DNA from: JAJVID01 sp050247435
GTDB lineage: Bacteria; Acidobacteriota; Blastocatellia; RBC074
NCBI GenBank assembly: GCA_050247435.1
Contig: JBFWUF010000030.1
Location: 43,887 to 107,886, forward strand
Direction: 5' to 3'
DNA: 64,000 nt
The notes beneath the pieces were generated by a model. That model worked only from the letters and a program-made list of their open reading frames with translations, had not been told where the DNA came from and did no database searches. This document shows positions 54,995 to 63,810 of the stretch, piece after piece; the first letter of the stretch is position 1, and every line of letters starts with the position of its first letter. The translations under genes were made by a program, and so were the position numbers.

Positions 54995-55768
54995 ATGCGA
55001 ATCACATTTCTGTTGATTCTGAGCATTGCGCTGATAGCGGGAGGGCTTCGTTTGAATTGTGTTGAAAATGATCAAGGCGGGACACCTCTGGCCTCGTCGC
55101 GCCAACTCACCCTTGTCACCACAGCCGGATGGAACGTCGTTGATGGGGAGATGACGCGGTACGAACGCGACTCGATCAATCACGAATGGAAGATTGTTGG
55201 CGAAAAGATTTCAGCCGTTGTTGGCCGCAACGGAATGGCCTGGGGCAAAGGTTTGCACGGGGAGCCGCCTGTGTCCGGGAAAGATTCTTACCCGGTTAAG
55301 AAAGAAGGCGACGGACGCGCGCCCGCCGGTATTTTCAATCTGAGTTCGGCGTTTGGCTACGCGCCGCGCAAACAGGCGGGCGATGTGAAGTTGCCCTACG
55401 TTCAAGCCATCGCGACACTTGAATGCGTGGACGATCCGCAATCGGCGCATTACAACAAAGTTCTTGATCGCGCGGGCATCAAAAATCCTGACTGGAAAAG
55501 CTCGGAGCAGATGCGGCGCGAAGACGGCCAATACCGCTGGGGCGTGATCGTTGATCACAACGCGAAAGGCGAGGCTGGTTGCGGATCGTGCATCTTCCTG
55601 CACATCTGGGATGCGCCCGGAAAGGGAACCGCCGGTTGCACCGCGATGGAGGCCGCGAGGATGGAAGAGGTGTTGCGCTGGCTCAATGCGAAAAAGCGGC
55701 CCGTGCTGGTTCAACTGCCGCAAGCTGAGTTTGAACGGTTGCGGAAAGTTTGGGGATTGCCCGAATGA
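54995..55768 (+). CDS. L,D-transpeptidase (YkuD-like) family protein
   Basis: 257 residues. A short hydrophobic N-terminus (ITFLLILSIALIAGGLRL) is a signal or lipoprotein-like leader (C22). The YkuD-type catalytic region is at about 180-220: H203 in IFLHIWDAPGKG and the active-site Cys C215 in GTAGCTAM. Upstream, GRAPAGIFNLSSAFGYAP is also typical of the family. These enzymes make 3-3 cross-links in peptidoglycan or attach proteins to it. The family here is the longer YafK/ErfK-like kind with extra insertions. It diverges from the antitoxin gene and is convergent with the flavoprotein gene. Confidence 0.85.
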   Translation: MRITFLLILSIALIAGGLRLNCVENDQGGTPLASSRQLTLVTTAGWNVVDGEMTRYERDSINHEWKIVGEKISAVVGRNGMAWGKGLHGEPPVSGKDSYPVKKEGDGRAPAGIFNLSSAFGYAPRKQAGDVKLPYVQAIATLECVDDPQSAHYNKVLDRAGIKNPDWKSSEQMRREDGQYRWGVIVDHNAKGEAGCGSCIFLHIWDAPGKGTAGCTAMEAARMEEVLRWLNAKKRPVLVQLPQAEFERLRKVWGLPE

Positions 55769-55774
55769 CTCCGG

Positions 55775-56941
55775 TCAAACCGTCTGCCCCGCCGCGAAGC
55801 CTGAAGCCCAGGCCCACTGAAAATTGAACCCGCCCAGATGCCCCGTCACGTCCACGACTTCGCCGATGAAATAAAGCCCAGGCGCGCGGCGCGCTTCCAT
55901 GGTCTTCGATGACAATTCGTCAGTGTCCACGCCGCCAGCGGTGACTTCAGCCTTGCGATAACTTTCCGTGCCGTCAGGCGTGATTCGCCAGCGGTGAATG
56001 CGTTCAGCGATCTCGCGCAGCTCTTTGTTTGAATATTGCCGCATCGGTTTCGATTCGGCGTGGAGTTCGGCCCAGGCTTGCGCGAAACGCTGCGGCCAGT
56101 GTTGGCCGAGCACGGTCTTCAATTCCTTCAACCCGTCGCGTTCGCCCGTCAGCAATTCGTGAGCGTCGCCGCCGGGAAGCAGATCAACCTCAATCTCTTG
56201 CCCGCGATTCCAGTATGAAGAGATTTGCAGGATTGCCGGGCCGCTCAATCCCTGATGTGTGACCAGAATATTTTCGCGGAAAGATTGATCGCGCAGGCTG
56301 ACCAGCGCGTCAACCGAGACGCCGCTCAGCGGGCCGAAGATCGCGCGGTCTTCTTCCGAAAGCGTGAAAGGTACGAGCGCCGGTCTGGTCTCGACAATGC
56401 GCAAGCCGAATTGCCGCGCCAAACGGTATCCGAAATCGGTCGCGCCCATCTTGGGGATCGAAAGCCCGCCAGTGGCCACGACCAGCGACTCGCATTCAAA
56501 CCGGCCCTGGCTGGTTTCGACAGTGAAGGAGCCGGATTTATCTATGGATCCGACTTTGCAGTTTGTCCGAATTTCAACTCCGGCATCAGCGCATTCCTTG
56601 AGCAACATCTGAACAATCTGTTGCGAGTTGTCATCGCAAAACAATTGGCCGAGTTTCTTTTCGTGGTGGCGAATGCCGTGTTTTTCGACCAGTTCGATGA
56701 AATCGTAAGGCGTGTAGCGGGCCAACGCCGATTTGTGAAAGTTGGGATTGCCGCAGATGAAATTTTCGGGCGCGGCATGAATGTTGGTGAAATTGCACCG
56801 GCCCCCGCCGCTGATCAAAATCTTCTTGCCGACTTTTTCGGCGTGTTCGATGACCAGGACTTTGCGCCCGCGCGCGCCTGCGATCATCGCGCAGAACAAT
56901 CCAGCCGCGCCTCCGCCGATAACGATTACGTCTTTTCTCAT
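55775..56941 (-). CDS. HI0933/YhiN-family flavoprotein
   Basis: 388 residues. An N-terminal FAD-binding Rossmann motif (VIVIGGGAAGLFCAMIAG, about 5-22) is followed by the family-specific KVGKKILISGGGRCNFTN (about 37-54). SLVVATGGLSIPKMGATDFG and the closing LYFIGEVVDVTGHLGGFNFQ (about 352-371) are also diagnostic. This family is widely annotated as NAD(P)/FAD-dependent oxidoreductase or aminoacetone oxidase; its exact reaction is not settled. It is convergent with the L,D-transpeptidase gene, with only 6 bases between stops. Upstream lies the repeat array of the efp leader. Confidence 0.92.
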   Translation of the reverse strand: MRKDVIVIGGGAAGLFCAMIAGARGRKVLVIEHAEKVGKKILISGGGRCNFTNIHAAPENFICGNPNFHKSALARYTPYDFIELVEKHGIRHHEKKLGQLFCDDNSQQIVQMLLKECADAGVEIRTNCKVGSIDKSGSFTVETSQGRFECESLVVATGGLSIPKMGATDFGYRLARQFGLRIVETRPALVPFTLSEEDRAIFGPLSGVSVDALVSLRDQSFRENILVTHQGLSGPAILQISSYWNRGQEIEVDLLPGGDAHELLTGERDGLKELKTVLGQHWPQRFAQAWAELHAESKPMRQYSNKELREIAERIHRWRITPDGTESYRKAEVTAGGVDTDELSSKTMEARRAPGLYFIGEVVDVTGHLGGFNFQWAWASGFAAGQTV

Positions 56942-57002
56942 TTGCTATTGATCTTCACAGAAGCTGTTTACCGGAAAGCGAGATTATCATATCTTGTGCG
57001 CC

Positions 57003-57359
57003 TTGCCCTGGGAGCGCGCGCATCCTTGCGCGCTGGCTTCAAGGCGAAATTCATTTGAGGTAGAAATTTATGGCCTGGGAGCGCGCGCATCCTTGCGCGC
57101 TGGACAATTCATTTGAGGTAAAAAATTATGGCCTGGGAGCGCGCGCATCCTTGCGCGCTGGACAATTCATTTGAGGTAGAAATTTATGGCCTGGGAGCGC
57201 GCGCATCCTTGCGCGCTGGACAATTCATTTGAGGTAGAAATTTATGGCCTGGGAGCGCGCGCATCCTTGCGCGCTGGACAATTCATTTGAGGTAGAAATT
57301 TATGGCCTGGGAGCGCGCGCATCCTTGCGCGCTGGACAATTCATTTGAGGTAGAAAATT
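57003..57359 (+). repeat. 58-bp tandem array in front of efp
   Basis: Five exact-period 58-bp units begin with ATGs at 57070, 57128, 57186, 57244 and 57302; the sixth ATG at 57360 is the efp start. Each unit contains a GAGG ribosome-binding site, an ATG and a REP core GGGAGCGCGCGCATCCTTGC. A slightly longer variant unit (from 57003) precedes them. So the efp translation start has been copied five times along with a family B repeat. Each decoy ATG opens a leader frame of 26 to 34 codons beginning MAWERAHPCALD. Confidence 0.95.
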
Positions 57360-57938
57360 ATGGCGCTTATTGGAGCAAATGAACTCAAACGCAAAATGCT
57401 GATCACGGTTGATGGTCAGCCTTACACGGTGGTCGAAGTCACCTTCGCGTCGCCCAGCGCGCGCGGGGCTTCGACGATGGTGCGGACGAAGCTGCGCCAC
57501 CTGTTGACCGACGCCATGCTCGAAAAATCGTTCAAGACAAGCGAGAAGTTTGAAGAGCCGGATGTCGCGCTGACTCCGGCTTCGTTTCTTTATTCCGACG
57601 GCGAAGGCTTTCATTTCATGGATGAAGGCTCTTACGAGCAGTTCTCTTTGAGTGAAGACCAGCTCGGCGACGAGCGGTTGTATTTGAAAGAGAACATGTC
57701 GTTGCAGGTTCGCAAATACAACGGCGAGCCTGTTTCGCTGGAGCTTCCTTCGACGGTTGATCTGGCGGTGGCCGAGACGGAGCCAGGCGTGCGCGGAGAT
57801 TCAGCTTCGGGCGGCACGACTAAAGTGGCTACGCTCGAAACCGGCTTGCAGGTGCGCGTGCCGCTGTTCATCAAGGAAGGCGAAGTTGTCCGCGTCAACA
57901 CGCAGACCGGCGAGTTCGTCAGCCGAGCGAAAGAGTGA
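57360..57938 (+). CDS. efpL: Elongation factor P-like protein, EfpL/YeiP-type loop
   Basis: 192 residues, the three-beta-domain length of EF-P, which rescues ribosomes stalled at polyproline. Domain I has the tip loop SPSARGAST (31-39) with R35; that P-S/T-ARG motif is the one I recall for EfpL (YeiP) rather than the Lys or Arg loop of standard EF-P. Domains II-III show LELPSTVDLAVAETEPGVRG, LETGLQVRVPLFIKEGE and RVNTQTGEFVSR, the conserved ending. Start at 57360 has GAGG about 9 bases upstream, shared with five upstream copies in a tandem array. A Gfo/Idh/MocA gene follows after 4 bases. It could equally be annotated plain efp. Confidence 0.82.
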   Translation: MALIGANELKRKMLITVDGQPYTVVEVTFASPSARGASTMVRTKLRHLLTDAMLEKSFKTSEKFEEPDVALTPASFLYSDGEGFHFMDEGSYEQFSLSEDQLGDERLYLKENMSLQVRKYNGEPVSLELPSTVDLAVAETEPGVRGDSASGGTTKVATLETGLQVRVPLFIKEGEVVRVNTQTGEFVSRAKE

Positions 57939-57942
57939 TGTG

Positions 57943-58914
57943 ATGAAAAAACTTCGATGGGGATTGATCGGATGCGGCGACATCTCGCGCAAGCGGGTCG
58001 CTCCGGCTTTGCGCGATATTTCCGAATGCGAACTCGTCGCGGTCAATCGCGCGCGGGCTGATCTGGCTGAGGCTTTCGCGAATGAGTTCGGCGCGAAACG
58101 TTGGTACGGCGATTGGCGCGAATTGATCGCTGATGACGAGATTGACGCCGTCTACATCGCAACGCCTGTCTACCTGCACGCTGAACAAACCATCGCCGCT
58201 GCTGAAGCTGGAAAACAAGTCCTGTGCGAAAAGCCGATGGCGATGAATGTCGCCGAATGCGATCGAATGATCGCAGCTTGCGAGGCCAACGGCGTGAAAC
58301 TCGGCATCGCCTACTATCGGCGGTTTTATCCCGTGATCCGGCGCATCAAAGAGATCATCGCGTCGGGCGAGGTCGGCAAACCGATCATCGCGCAGATCAA
58401 CGCCTTCGAGCGGTTCAATCTGCAACCGGGCGATGATCGCTACTGGTTTCTCGAAAAAGAGAGAGCGGGCGGAGGGCCGATGATGGATTTCGGCTGCCAT
58501 CGTATCGAGGTTCTGCTCAACCTGTTCGGCCCGATCAAGCGAACCACGGGTGTGATTGGCCGCGCGATGTTCGACCGCGAAGTCGAGGACACCTGCATCA
58601 CCGCGTTTAAATTCGAGAGCGGCGCGCAGGCTTCGCTTGCCGTCACGCACGCCGCGTTTGAGTCGCGGGACACGCTGAGCATTTACTGTGGAGATGGTTC
58701 GATCCACACGCCGTTGCTCAATGCAGGCGAGATTCAGATTGTGACCGCCGCAGGCGAGCGAATGGAATCGCATCCACCCCACGCCAACATCCATCAGCCT
58801 TTGATCGAAGATTTCACGCGGGCAGTGTTTGACGGGCGCGAGCCTGAAGTCGGCGGAGACGCAGGTCGCGCCGTGGCTCTGATCGAGGAGCAGATTTATG
58901 CGGACGCGGATTGA
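57943..58914 (+). CDS. Gfo/Idh/MocA-family oxidoreductase
   Basis: 323 residues from the ATG at 57943, four bases after the efp stop and likely co-transcribed. The N-terminal NAD(P)-binding fold starts WGLIGCGDISRKRVAP (about 5-20); AVYIATPVYLHAEQ and the typical VLCEKPMAMNVAEC (about 88-101) follow. The C-terminal domain has GGPMMDFGCHRIEVLL with the conserved Asp and His of the family. Members oxidise sugars or inositol derivatives, or reduce them. The specific substrate is not clear. A YdjM gene starts 21 bases after the stop. Confidence 0.92.
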   Translation: MKKLRWGLIGCGDISRKRVAPALRDISECELVAVNRARADLAEAFANEFGAKRWYGDWRELIADDEIDAVYIATPVYLHAEQTIAAAEAGKQVLCEKPMAMNVAECDRMIAACEANGVKLGIAYYRRFYPVIRRIKEIIASGEVGKPIIAQINAFERFNLQPGDDRYWFLEKERAGGGPMMDFGCHRIEVLLNLFGPIKRTTGVIGRAMFDREVEDTCITAFKFESGAQASLAVTHAAFESRDTLSIYCGDGSIHTPLLNAGEIQIVTAAGERMESHPPHANIHQPLIEDFTRAVFDGREPEVGGDAGRAVALIEEQIYADAD

Positions 58915-58935
58915 ATCGGAGCAAAGCTGAAGTTT

Positions 58936-59526
58936 ATGCCTTTACCGGTTGCTCACGGGTTGTTGGGAGCGAGCGTGGTTGTTCTGTCGCGCGGCGGATT
59001 TTCGTTGAAGCGCGATTGGGGGACGATGGTGTTCGGCGCCGCGCTGGGAATTCTGCCCGATCTCGACATTTTCTTCTCCTGGGTTTTGGGCTTTGGCATA
59101 AAGTGGCACGGCAGCTTCACTCACTCGATCTTTTTTGCGGCGGCGGCCGGATGCGTGACAGCCGCGTTGAGGCGCGAAGGCGAGACGCGGGACATTCCGG
59201 TCTACGCGCTGGCCACGCTCTCGCACGGCTTGCTGGACGTGGTTACTAAAAAGGAATACGGCGGAGCGCAGTTGCTCTGGCCGTTTTCGCCGCGCGTTTA
59301 CCGGCTCAAGCTCTTCTCGTATTTCGAGTGGTATCCAAACCCGTTCGACGATCCACTCTGGCTGATCTTCAAGCGGGCGTTTCAAATAAGCTGTTACGAG
59401 GCGCTGATCTTCGCGCCGATCCTGGCGGCTCCACTGGCGTGGAGGTTATGGTTGAACCGGCGTCAGTTGAAACAGATGAAGCCGAAAGGCGAGATTCGGG
59501 AAAAGACGGAAGCGAAAGGAAACTGA
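58936..59526 (+). CDS. YdjM-family membrane-bound metal-dependent hydrolase
   Basis: 196 residues. Family features: PLPVAHGLLGASVV (H7), GILPDLDIF (conserved Asp pair about 40-42), THSIFF (His-Ser) and ATLSHGLLDVVT, which together form a metal site; hydrophobic stretches suggest four membrane segments. E. coli YdjM is a LexA-regulated inner-membrane protein. In this gene the C-terminus is a charged tail (QLKQMKPKGEIREKTEAKGN). Its stop overlaps the next start as TGATG, so the YceH-type gene is probably coupled. The reaction is unknown for the family. Confidence 0.88.
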   Translation: MPLPVAHGLLGASVVVLSRGGFSLKRDWGTMVFGAALGILPDLDIFFSWVLGFGIKWHGSFTHSIFFAAAAGCVTAALRREGETRDIPVYALATLSHGLLDVVTKKEYGGAQLLWPFSPRVYRLKLFSYFEWYPNPFDDPLWLIFKRAFQISCYEALIFAPILAAPLAWRLWLNRRQLKQMKPKGEIREKTEAKGN

Positions 59527-60188
59527 TGGGCATTGTTCTGAACGAATATGAATTGCGAGCGCTCGGCGCGCTGGTCGAAAAACAGATCGCGACGCCGGAT
59601 TACTACCCGATGACGCTCAACGCGCTGGTCAACGCCTGCAATCAGAAAAACCACCGCGACCCGGTTGTGGCTTACGACGAGGCGACGGTGGCCAAAGCGC
59701 TCGAAACTTTGCGGGAGAAGAATCTGGCTTACGTCTTTCACGGCTCTGAGGCGCGCGCGCCGAAGTACGGCCACCTCTTCCCGAAGGCGTTCGACCTGAG
59801 CGAGGCCGAAGTCCCGCTGATGAGCGTGTTGATTCTGCGCGGGCCGCAAACGCCGGGCGAGCTTCGTTCGCGCTCGCAGCACTTGCGGGCGTTCGAGAGC
59901 CTGGCCGAAGTCGAAACTTTGTTGCAGGGATTGTCGCTGCGCGAGGAACCGCTGATCGTAAAACTGCCGCGCCAGCCCAACTCGCGGGAATCGCGCTTCG
60001 CACATCTGCTCGGCGGCCCGGTCGAGATGGAGCAAGTTGAAGTCGCGCCTCGAACTTCGACTTCGGTTCAACACACGCAAACCGGGAACGAGAAGGTCGC
60101 AAAGTTGGAGGAAGAGATCGCGGCGCTTCGCCAGGAGTTGGGGGAATTGAAGCAGCAGTTCGCGGAATTCAGGAAGCAGTTTGAATGA
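59526..60188 (+). CDS. YceH (DUF480) family protein
   Basis: 220 residues starting at the ATG overlapping the ydjM-like stop (TGATG). The family block is clear: LNEYELRALGALVEKQIATP, YPMTLNALVNACNQKNHRDP, VPLMSVLILRGPQTPGELRS, and a winged-helix-like repeat with EPLIVKLPRQPNSRESRFAH. The last 45 residues are a coiled coil (KVAKLEEEIAALRQELGELK). YceH proteins look like tandem winged helices that could bind DNA; the function is not established. The stop is followed within 4 bp by a perfect 52-bp hairpin. Confidence 0.93.
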   Translation: MGIVLNEYELRALGALVEKQIATPDYYPMTLNALVNACNQKNHRDPVVAYDEATVAKALETLREKNLAYVFHGSEARAPKYGHLFPKAFDLSEAEVPLMSVLILRGPQTPGELRSRSQHLRAFESLAEVETLLQGLSLREEPLIVKLPRQPNSRESRFAHLLGGPVEMEQVEVAPRTSTSVQHTQTGNEKVAKLEEEIAALRQELGELKQQFAEFRKQFE

Positions 60189-60191
60189 CAC

Positions 60192-60317
60192 ACCTGTGAG
60201 AGCGCCTGGGAGAGCGCCTGGGAGCGCACGCATCCTTGCGTGCCCCGGTTATGAGCGTAAGCTGAGCACGCAAGGATGCGTGCGCTCCCAGGCGCTCTCC
60301 CAGGCGCTCTCACAGGT
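60192..60317. repeat. REP-like hairpin, family B (52-bp perfect arms)
   Basis: Arms 60192-60243 and 60266-60317 are exact complements, loop 22 bases. Inner part carries the GGGAGCGCACGCATCCTTGC core; outer part repeats a GAGAGCGCCTGG unit. It fills the whole gap between two convergent genes and could end transcription from both. Confidence 0.92.
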
Positions 60318-60318
60318 A

Positions 60319-61893
60319 TTAAATCTCGCCTTCAAACTCAGCCAGCATCACGCAAATCTGATCCATCACGGCGGTCACATCGCGTCCTGGGCCGGTGTAG
60401 TTGTTGCCCATCATACTCACAATCAACGGCTGCCCATGCTTGGTCGTGACGTAGCCAGACAGCGCGTTGACGTAAGTCAGAGTGCCGGTCTTGCCGCGCA
60501 TATTGTTGAAGGCGGCGGAATCGCGCATTCGTCGTTCGAGCGTGCCGTCAACGCCCGCGGTCGTCAGCGATTCACGCCAGGTCTTGAAGTGCGGATGTGT
60601 GAGCATGAATTCCAGCAGGCGCGAAGTCGAATGCGGCGTCACCAGATTTTGTCGCGCAAGGCCGGAACCGTCGCGCAGGCTCAACGGCTCGACTTCGATA
60701 CCGGCGCTTTTTAAAAACTCGCGGCGGATTTCATTGCCGAACGTCGCGGTGGATTTCGGGCGTCCGTAATCATCCAGCGCGCGCGCATCGGCGTGACGGG
60801 TTCCCAATTGCCGCAGCATCAATTCGGTATGCAGGTTCTGACTCTCTTTGTTGATGACTTTGAGCATTTCGGCGAGCGGCTCCGATTCGACGCTGGCGAC
60901 TTCAACCAGCTTCGATTCGTCGAATGGCTTTGCCACGCGGGCCACGGCGTCCACGCGTTCGATGCGGCCCCGCACGCGGACGCCGCGCCGGGCCAGAGCC
61001 TCTTTCAACAATGTCGCGGCGAAACTGGCCGGGTCGTGAATGGCGATGTCAACCTCGAACTCTTTTGCGCCGCGCGGGATCGAGCCGAAAAATTCCACTG
61101 TGTTGCTGCCCGGCGGGCGATTGACGCCAATGCGCCTTTGCCCGCCATCACTGGTCTTCGCATTGTTGACGATTTTGACGTAGCCGGTTTGCGGCTGAAT
61201 TTTGATCGAAGGCGCCTCGCCAACGCGGCGCGCTGGTGTGATAGTAAACGTTACGCTGTTGTCGTTGGCGGTCAGCGCGCTGACTTCGGCTCCGTAATAA
61301 AACTGCCCGTCGTCCCACTCCCAGCCGGGGCCGAGCAGGTCGCCCGCGAAGAAGCTGTCATCACCGATCAGATTGCCCGTGACGGTTTTGACCCCGCGCG
61401 CTTTGATCTGATCAGCCAGTTGTTCGATGGCCGTGATCTTGTCCGCCGGTTTGAGTTCGTCGTAACGGTCGGGATCGTCGGTGTCGAAACGCGGCGACAG
61501 GTTCGGATCGCCGCGTCCGTACAAAATCAGATCGCCTTTCAGAACGCCGCTTCTGCTCGTGGGTTTCGTCGCGTATACAGATGTTTTGATTTTGAAGTCG
61601 GGGCCGAAAGCGTCCAGCGCAGCCGACGACGTGTAAAGCTTCATGTTCGATGCGGGCATGAAGGTCTTGTCCGCGTCGCGCTCGAAGATGACTTTGCCGT
61701 CGGCAGTGATGGCGCGCACGCCCCAGCGGGCCGCGGCGAATTTCGGCTGGTCGAGCAACGCCGCGATCCGAGCCTGCAATTCGGCCAGCGTGGCCGGCTT
61801 GTTGCTTGTTTGTGCAGCTTGTTGCGCGAGTGCGGGAGTGAATGACAACGAGATGATGAGCAGCAGGACAACGATTCTGTTTATGTTTTTCAT
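60319..61893 (-). CDS. dacB: D-alanyl-D-alanine carboxypeptidase/endopeptidase, PBP4 type (S13)
   Basis: 524 residues from the ATG at 61891-61893, which starts the signal peptide (INRIVVLLLIISLSFTPALA). The penicillin-binding motifs are all present: SxxK at 82-85 (ASNMKLYT), SxN in INKESQNLHTEL, and KTG at 468-470 (RGKTGTLTYVNALSGY). Like PBP4 it has a large insertion between SxxK and SxN (about 95-330), containing the YGRGDPNLSP and GDDSFFAGD segments of the S13 family. It trims or opens peptidoglycan cross-links in the periplasm. It shares no operon with the L,D-transpeptidase of 54995. The phosphoesterase gene upstream ends 11 bases before its start. Confidence 0.94.
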   Translation of the reverse strand: MKNINRIVVLLLIISLSFTPALAQQAAQTSNKPATLAELQARIAALLDQPKFAAARWGVRAITADGKVIFERDADKTFMPASNMKLYTSSAALDAFGPDFKIKTSVYATKPTSRSGVLKGDLILYGRGDPNLSPRFDTDDPDRYDELKPADKITAIEQLADQIKARGVKTVTGNLIGDDSFFAGDLLGPGWEWDDGQFYYGAEVSALTANDNSVTFTITPARRVGEAPSIKIQPQTGYVKIVNNAKTSDGGQRRIGVNRPPGSNTVEFFGSIPRGAKEFEVDIAIHDPASFAATLLKEALARRGVRVRGRIERVDAVARVAKPFDESKLVEVASVESEPLAEMLKVINKESQNLHTELMLRQLGTRHADARALDDYGRPKSTATFGNEIRREFLKSAGIEVEPLSLRDGSGLARQNLVTPHSTSRLLEFMLTHPHFKTWRESLTTAGVDGTLERRMRDSAAFNNMRGKTGTLTYVNALSGYVTTKHGQPLIVSMMGNNYTGPGRDVTAVMDQICVMLAEFEGEI

Positions 61894-61904
61894 GCTGAAT
61901 GTGA

Positions 61905-62591
61905 TCAACGAAATTGAATCCTCTCGGCTTCTTCTATCTTTCCTTCGCCGGGCAAATTGAAATACCGCGCCTCGCCTGCCTCGAAATCCACGATCAGGCA
62001 ACACGGAGCATGTTTACGGAAGAGCGTTCCGGCATTGATGATCGTCAGGTCGTCGAAGCTCTGCACAAGGCGGCGGTGAGTGTGACCGTTGATGATGAAA
62101 TCGAATTCGTGGGAATTGACCAGCTTCCAGAGCGCGTAATTTGAATGCAGCGTCAGCGCGTTGTCGAACGGCCAGACCCCGGCCATGTCGTCTTCGCCCA
62201 GGCCGTGACAGAGCAGCATCGTTCCGGCGACGGTTTCAAGCCTGCGCTGCGTTGGCAGTTCGGTCACGAACTCCCACGCGCTCATCTTGAAATCGAAGTA
62301 GGTGTTGGAGTCCGGCAAGCCGCGCATCTCGCCCTTCGACAACCAGCGTTCGTGATTGCCACGGACGCAGACGACACTGTGTTCGATCAGCAACTCAATT
62401 GTGCGGTTCGGATCACCCGGCCCATCAACGATGTCTCCGACGGCGCAGACCATATCGAGCCGCTGGTCTTCAAAAAATCGCAGCGCGGCGTCGAGGCGGT
62501 TATCCTCGCAGTGAATGTCGCCGAGAACTCCGATGCGGCGCAGCCTGCCTGTATTGGTGTTGTCAACAGTCACGGCGCGAATGTTTACCAC
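61905..62591 (-). CDS. Metallophosphoesterase
   Basis: 228 residues; the frame starts with GTG at 62591 and a second GTG lies six codons downstream, so the start is uncertain by several residues. Calcineurin-like metal-binding motifs are in order: GVLGDIHCEDN (about 21-31), AVGDIVDGPGD, VRGNHERWL, LLCHGLGE and INGHTHRRLV. Length is typical for a single-domain enzyme. It should hydrolyse a phosphomonoester or diester; the substrate is unknown. It is followed in the same direction by the PBP4-type gene, 11 bases away, and may form a two-gene unit. Confidence 0.92.
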   Translation of the reverse strand: MVNIRAVTVDNTNTGRLRRIGVLGDIHCEDNRLDAALRFFEDQRLDMVCAVGDIVDGPGDPNRTIELLIEHSVVCVRGNHERWLSKGEMRGLPDSNTYFDFKMSAWEFVTELPTQRRLETVAGTMLLCHGLGEDDMAGVWPFDNALTLHSNYALWKLVNSHEFDFIINGHTHRRLVQSFDDLTIINAGTLFRKHAPCCLIVDFEAGEARYFNLPGEGKIEEAERIQFR

Positions 62592-62633
62592 AGAAGGCGA
62601 AAAACAAAAACTCCACTCCAGATCAAATCAACA

Positions 62634-62728
62634 CAAAGGGACAAAGGATCAAAGGGTCAAAGGCAGAAGAGGAAAGGAAACGGCTTCTTCCCTCTAATAC
62701 TTTGACCCTTTGATCCTTTGTCCCTTTG
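62634..62728. repeat. 29-bp inverted repeat between phosphoesterase and methyltransferase
   Basis: Arms 62634-62662 (CAAAGGGACAAAGGATCAAA...) and 62700-62728 are exact complements with a 37-base loop. The arm is itself built from CAAAGG-like heptamers. It covers the space upstream of the phosphoesterase and downstream of the methyltransferase. Confidence 0.88.
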
Positions 62729-62745
62729 CGTTGAGAAAATTCAAT

Positions 62746-63789
62746 TCACGCGCGAACGGCTTCGATGATGCAGACCGGCGATGCCGTCGGGATCACGCGC
62801 GTGAGCTTGAACCCGGCGGACACGAGCAACGTGGCGAATTCGGCTTCAGTTCGTTCGCGCCCACCGGTCATCACCAGCATATTCAAATCTAGGAGCTTGC
62901 TCAGATCAGGTTGATTGCCTTCGGGGACGACAGTTTCGACAAGCAGCAGCTTGCCCGCCGTGTTCATCGCTCGATGGATGTTTTTCAGAATGACGATTGA
63001 TTTCTCGTCGTCCCAATCGTGAATGATCCATTTCATCACGTAAGCGTCGCCGCCTTCGGAAACCGATTTGAAGAAATCGCCGGTCGCCGTCTCGCAACGA
63101 TCACGCACGCCTGCCGCTTCGAGCAGCGGCCCGGCCTCCGCGATCACGTGCGGCAGGTCGAACAACACGCCGCGCATTTGCGGATTGGCGTTGAGAATCG
63201 CGCTGATCAACCCGCCAGTGCCGCCCGCGATGTCAACCAGCCTGTTGACGCCTGAAAAATCGTAGGCGGACAGCACGGCCACGTTGACCATCTCGGTCAA
63301 ACCCTTCATCGCCTGATTGAAATTGCTCGCGTCTTCAGGGTTCTGAGCGTAATACTCCCAGGCGTTTTGCTTGAACAGATTGTCGAACGCGATCTCGCCC
63401 GTCTTGACGCTGTGCAGCAGGTTGCCCCAGGCGGGGAAGTGCTCCTGGCCCAACTCGACCATCGCAAATGCGCGCAGCGAACCGGGCGCGTCGCTGCGCA
63501 GCGTTTCGGACAACGGCGTTTGAGCGAAACGCTCTTGACCGTCTTCGATGAAAATACCGGCAGCCGCCAGCGCGCGCATCACTCGATAAAGTGACGGCGC
63601 GTGAGCGCCCGTTGATTGCGCGAGTTCATCCGCCATCCTCGGCCCGTCTTTCACGAGATCAGCCAGCCCAAGTTTCGCCGCGATGTAGATTGCGCGCGAG
63701 AGCCAGAAGCCGGTGATCATTTGCAGCATTACAAATTGCGGCGGCATCCCCGCTAGTTCAGATTGTGTAGTTTGAGACTGCGACACCAT
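62746..63789 (-). CDS. SAM-dependent O-methyltransferase
   Basis: 347 residues from the ATG at 63787-63789 with AGGAGG immediately upstream; a frame start at 63819 would lie close to the REP hairpin. The N-terminal part is a winged-helix-type dimerisation domain (about 15-100; LQMITGFWLSRAIYIAAKLG, SLYRVMRALAAAGIF). The C-terminal Rossmann fold carries VDIAGGTGGLISAIL (SAM site), GVLFDLPHVI, KWIIHDWDDEKSIVIL and LLLVETVVPEG, as in hydroxyindole O-methyltransferase/hydroxyneurosporene-type enzymes. Its natural substrate is probably an aromatic or quinone-like metabolite, but no biosynthetic cluster is next to it. Confidence 0.9.
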   Translation of the reverse strand: MVSQSQTTQSELAGMPPQFVMLQMITGFWLSRAIYIAAKLGLADLVKDGPRMADELAQSTGAHAPSLYRVMRALAAAGIFIEDGQERFAQTPLSETLRSDAPGSLRAFAMVELGQEHFPAWGNLLHSVKTGEIAFDNLFKQNAWEYYAQNPEDASNFNQAMKGLTEMVNVAVLSAYDFSGVNRLVDIAGGTGGLISAILNANPQMRGVLFDLPHVIAEAGPLLEAAGVRDRCETATGDFFKSVSEGGDAYVMKWIIHDWDDEKSIVILKNIHRAMNTAGKLLLVETVVPEGNQPDLSKLLDLNMLVMTGGRERTEAEFATLLVSAGFKLTRVIPTASPVCIIEAVRA

Positions 63790-63810
63790 CCACCTCCTCG
63801 AAAAACCCTG

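Noticed and set aside
57003..57359. CRISPR-like array
   Set aside because: Direct tandem repeats without unique spacers and no cas genes; it is a leader duplication.
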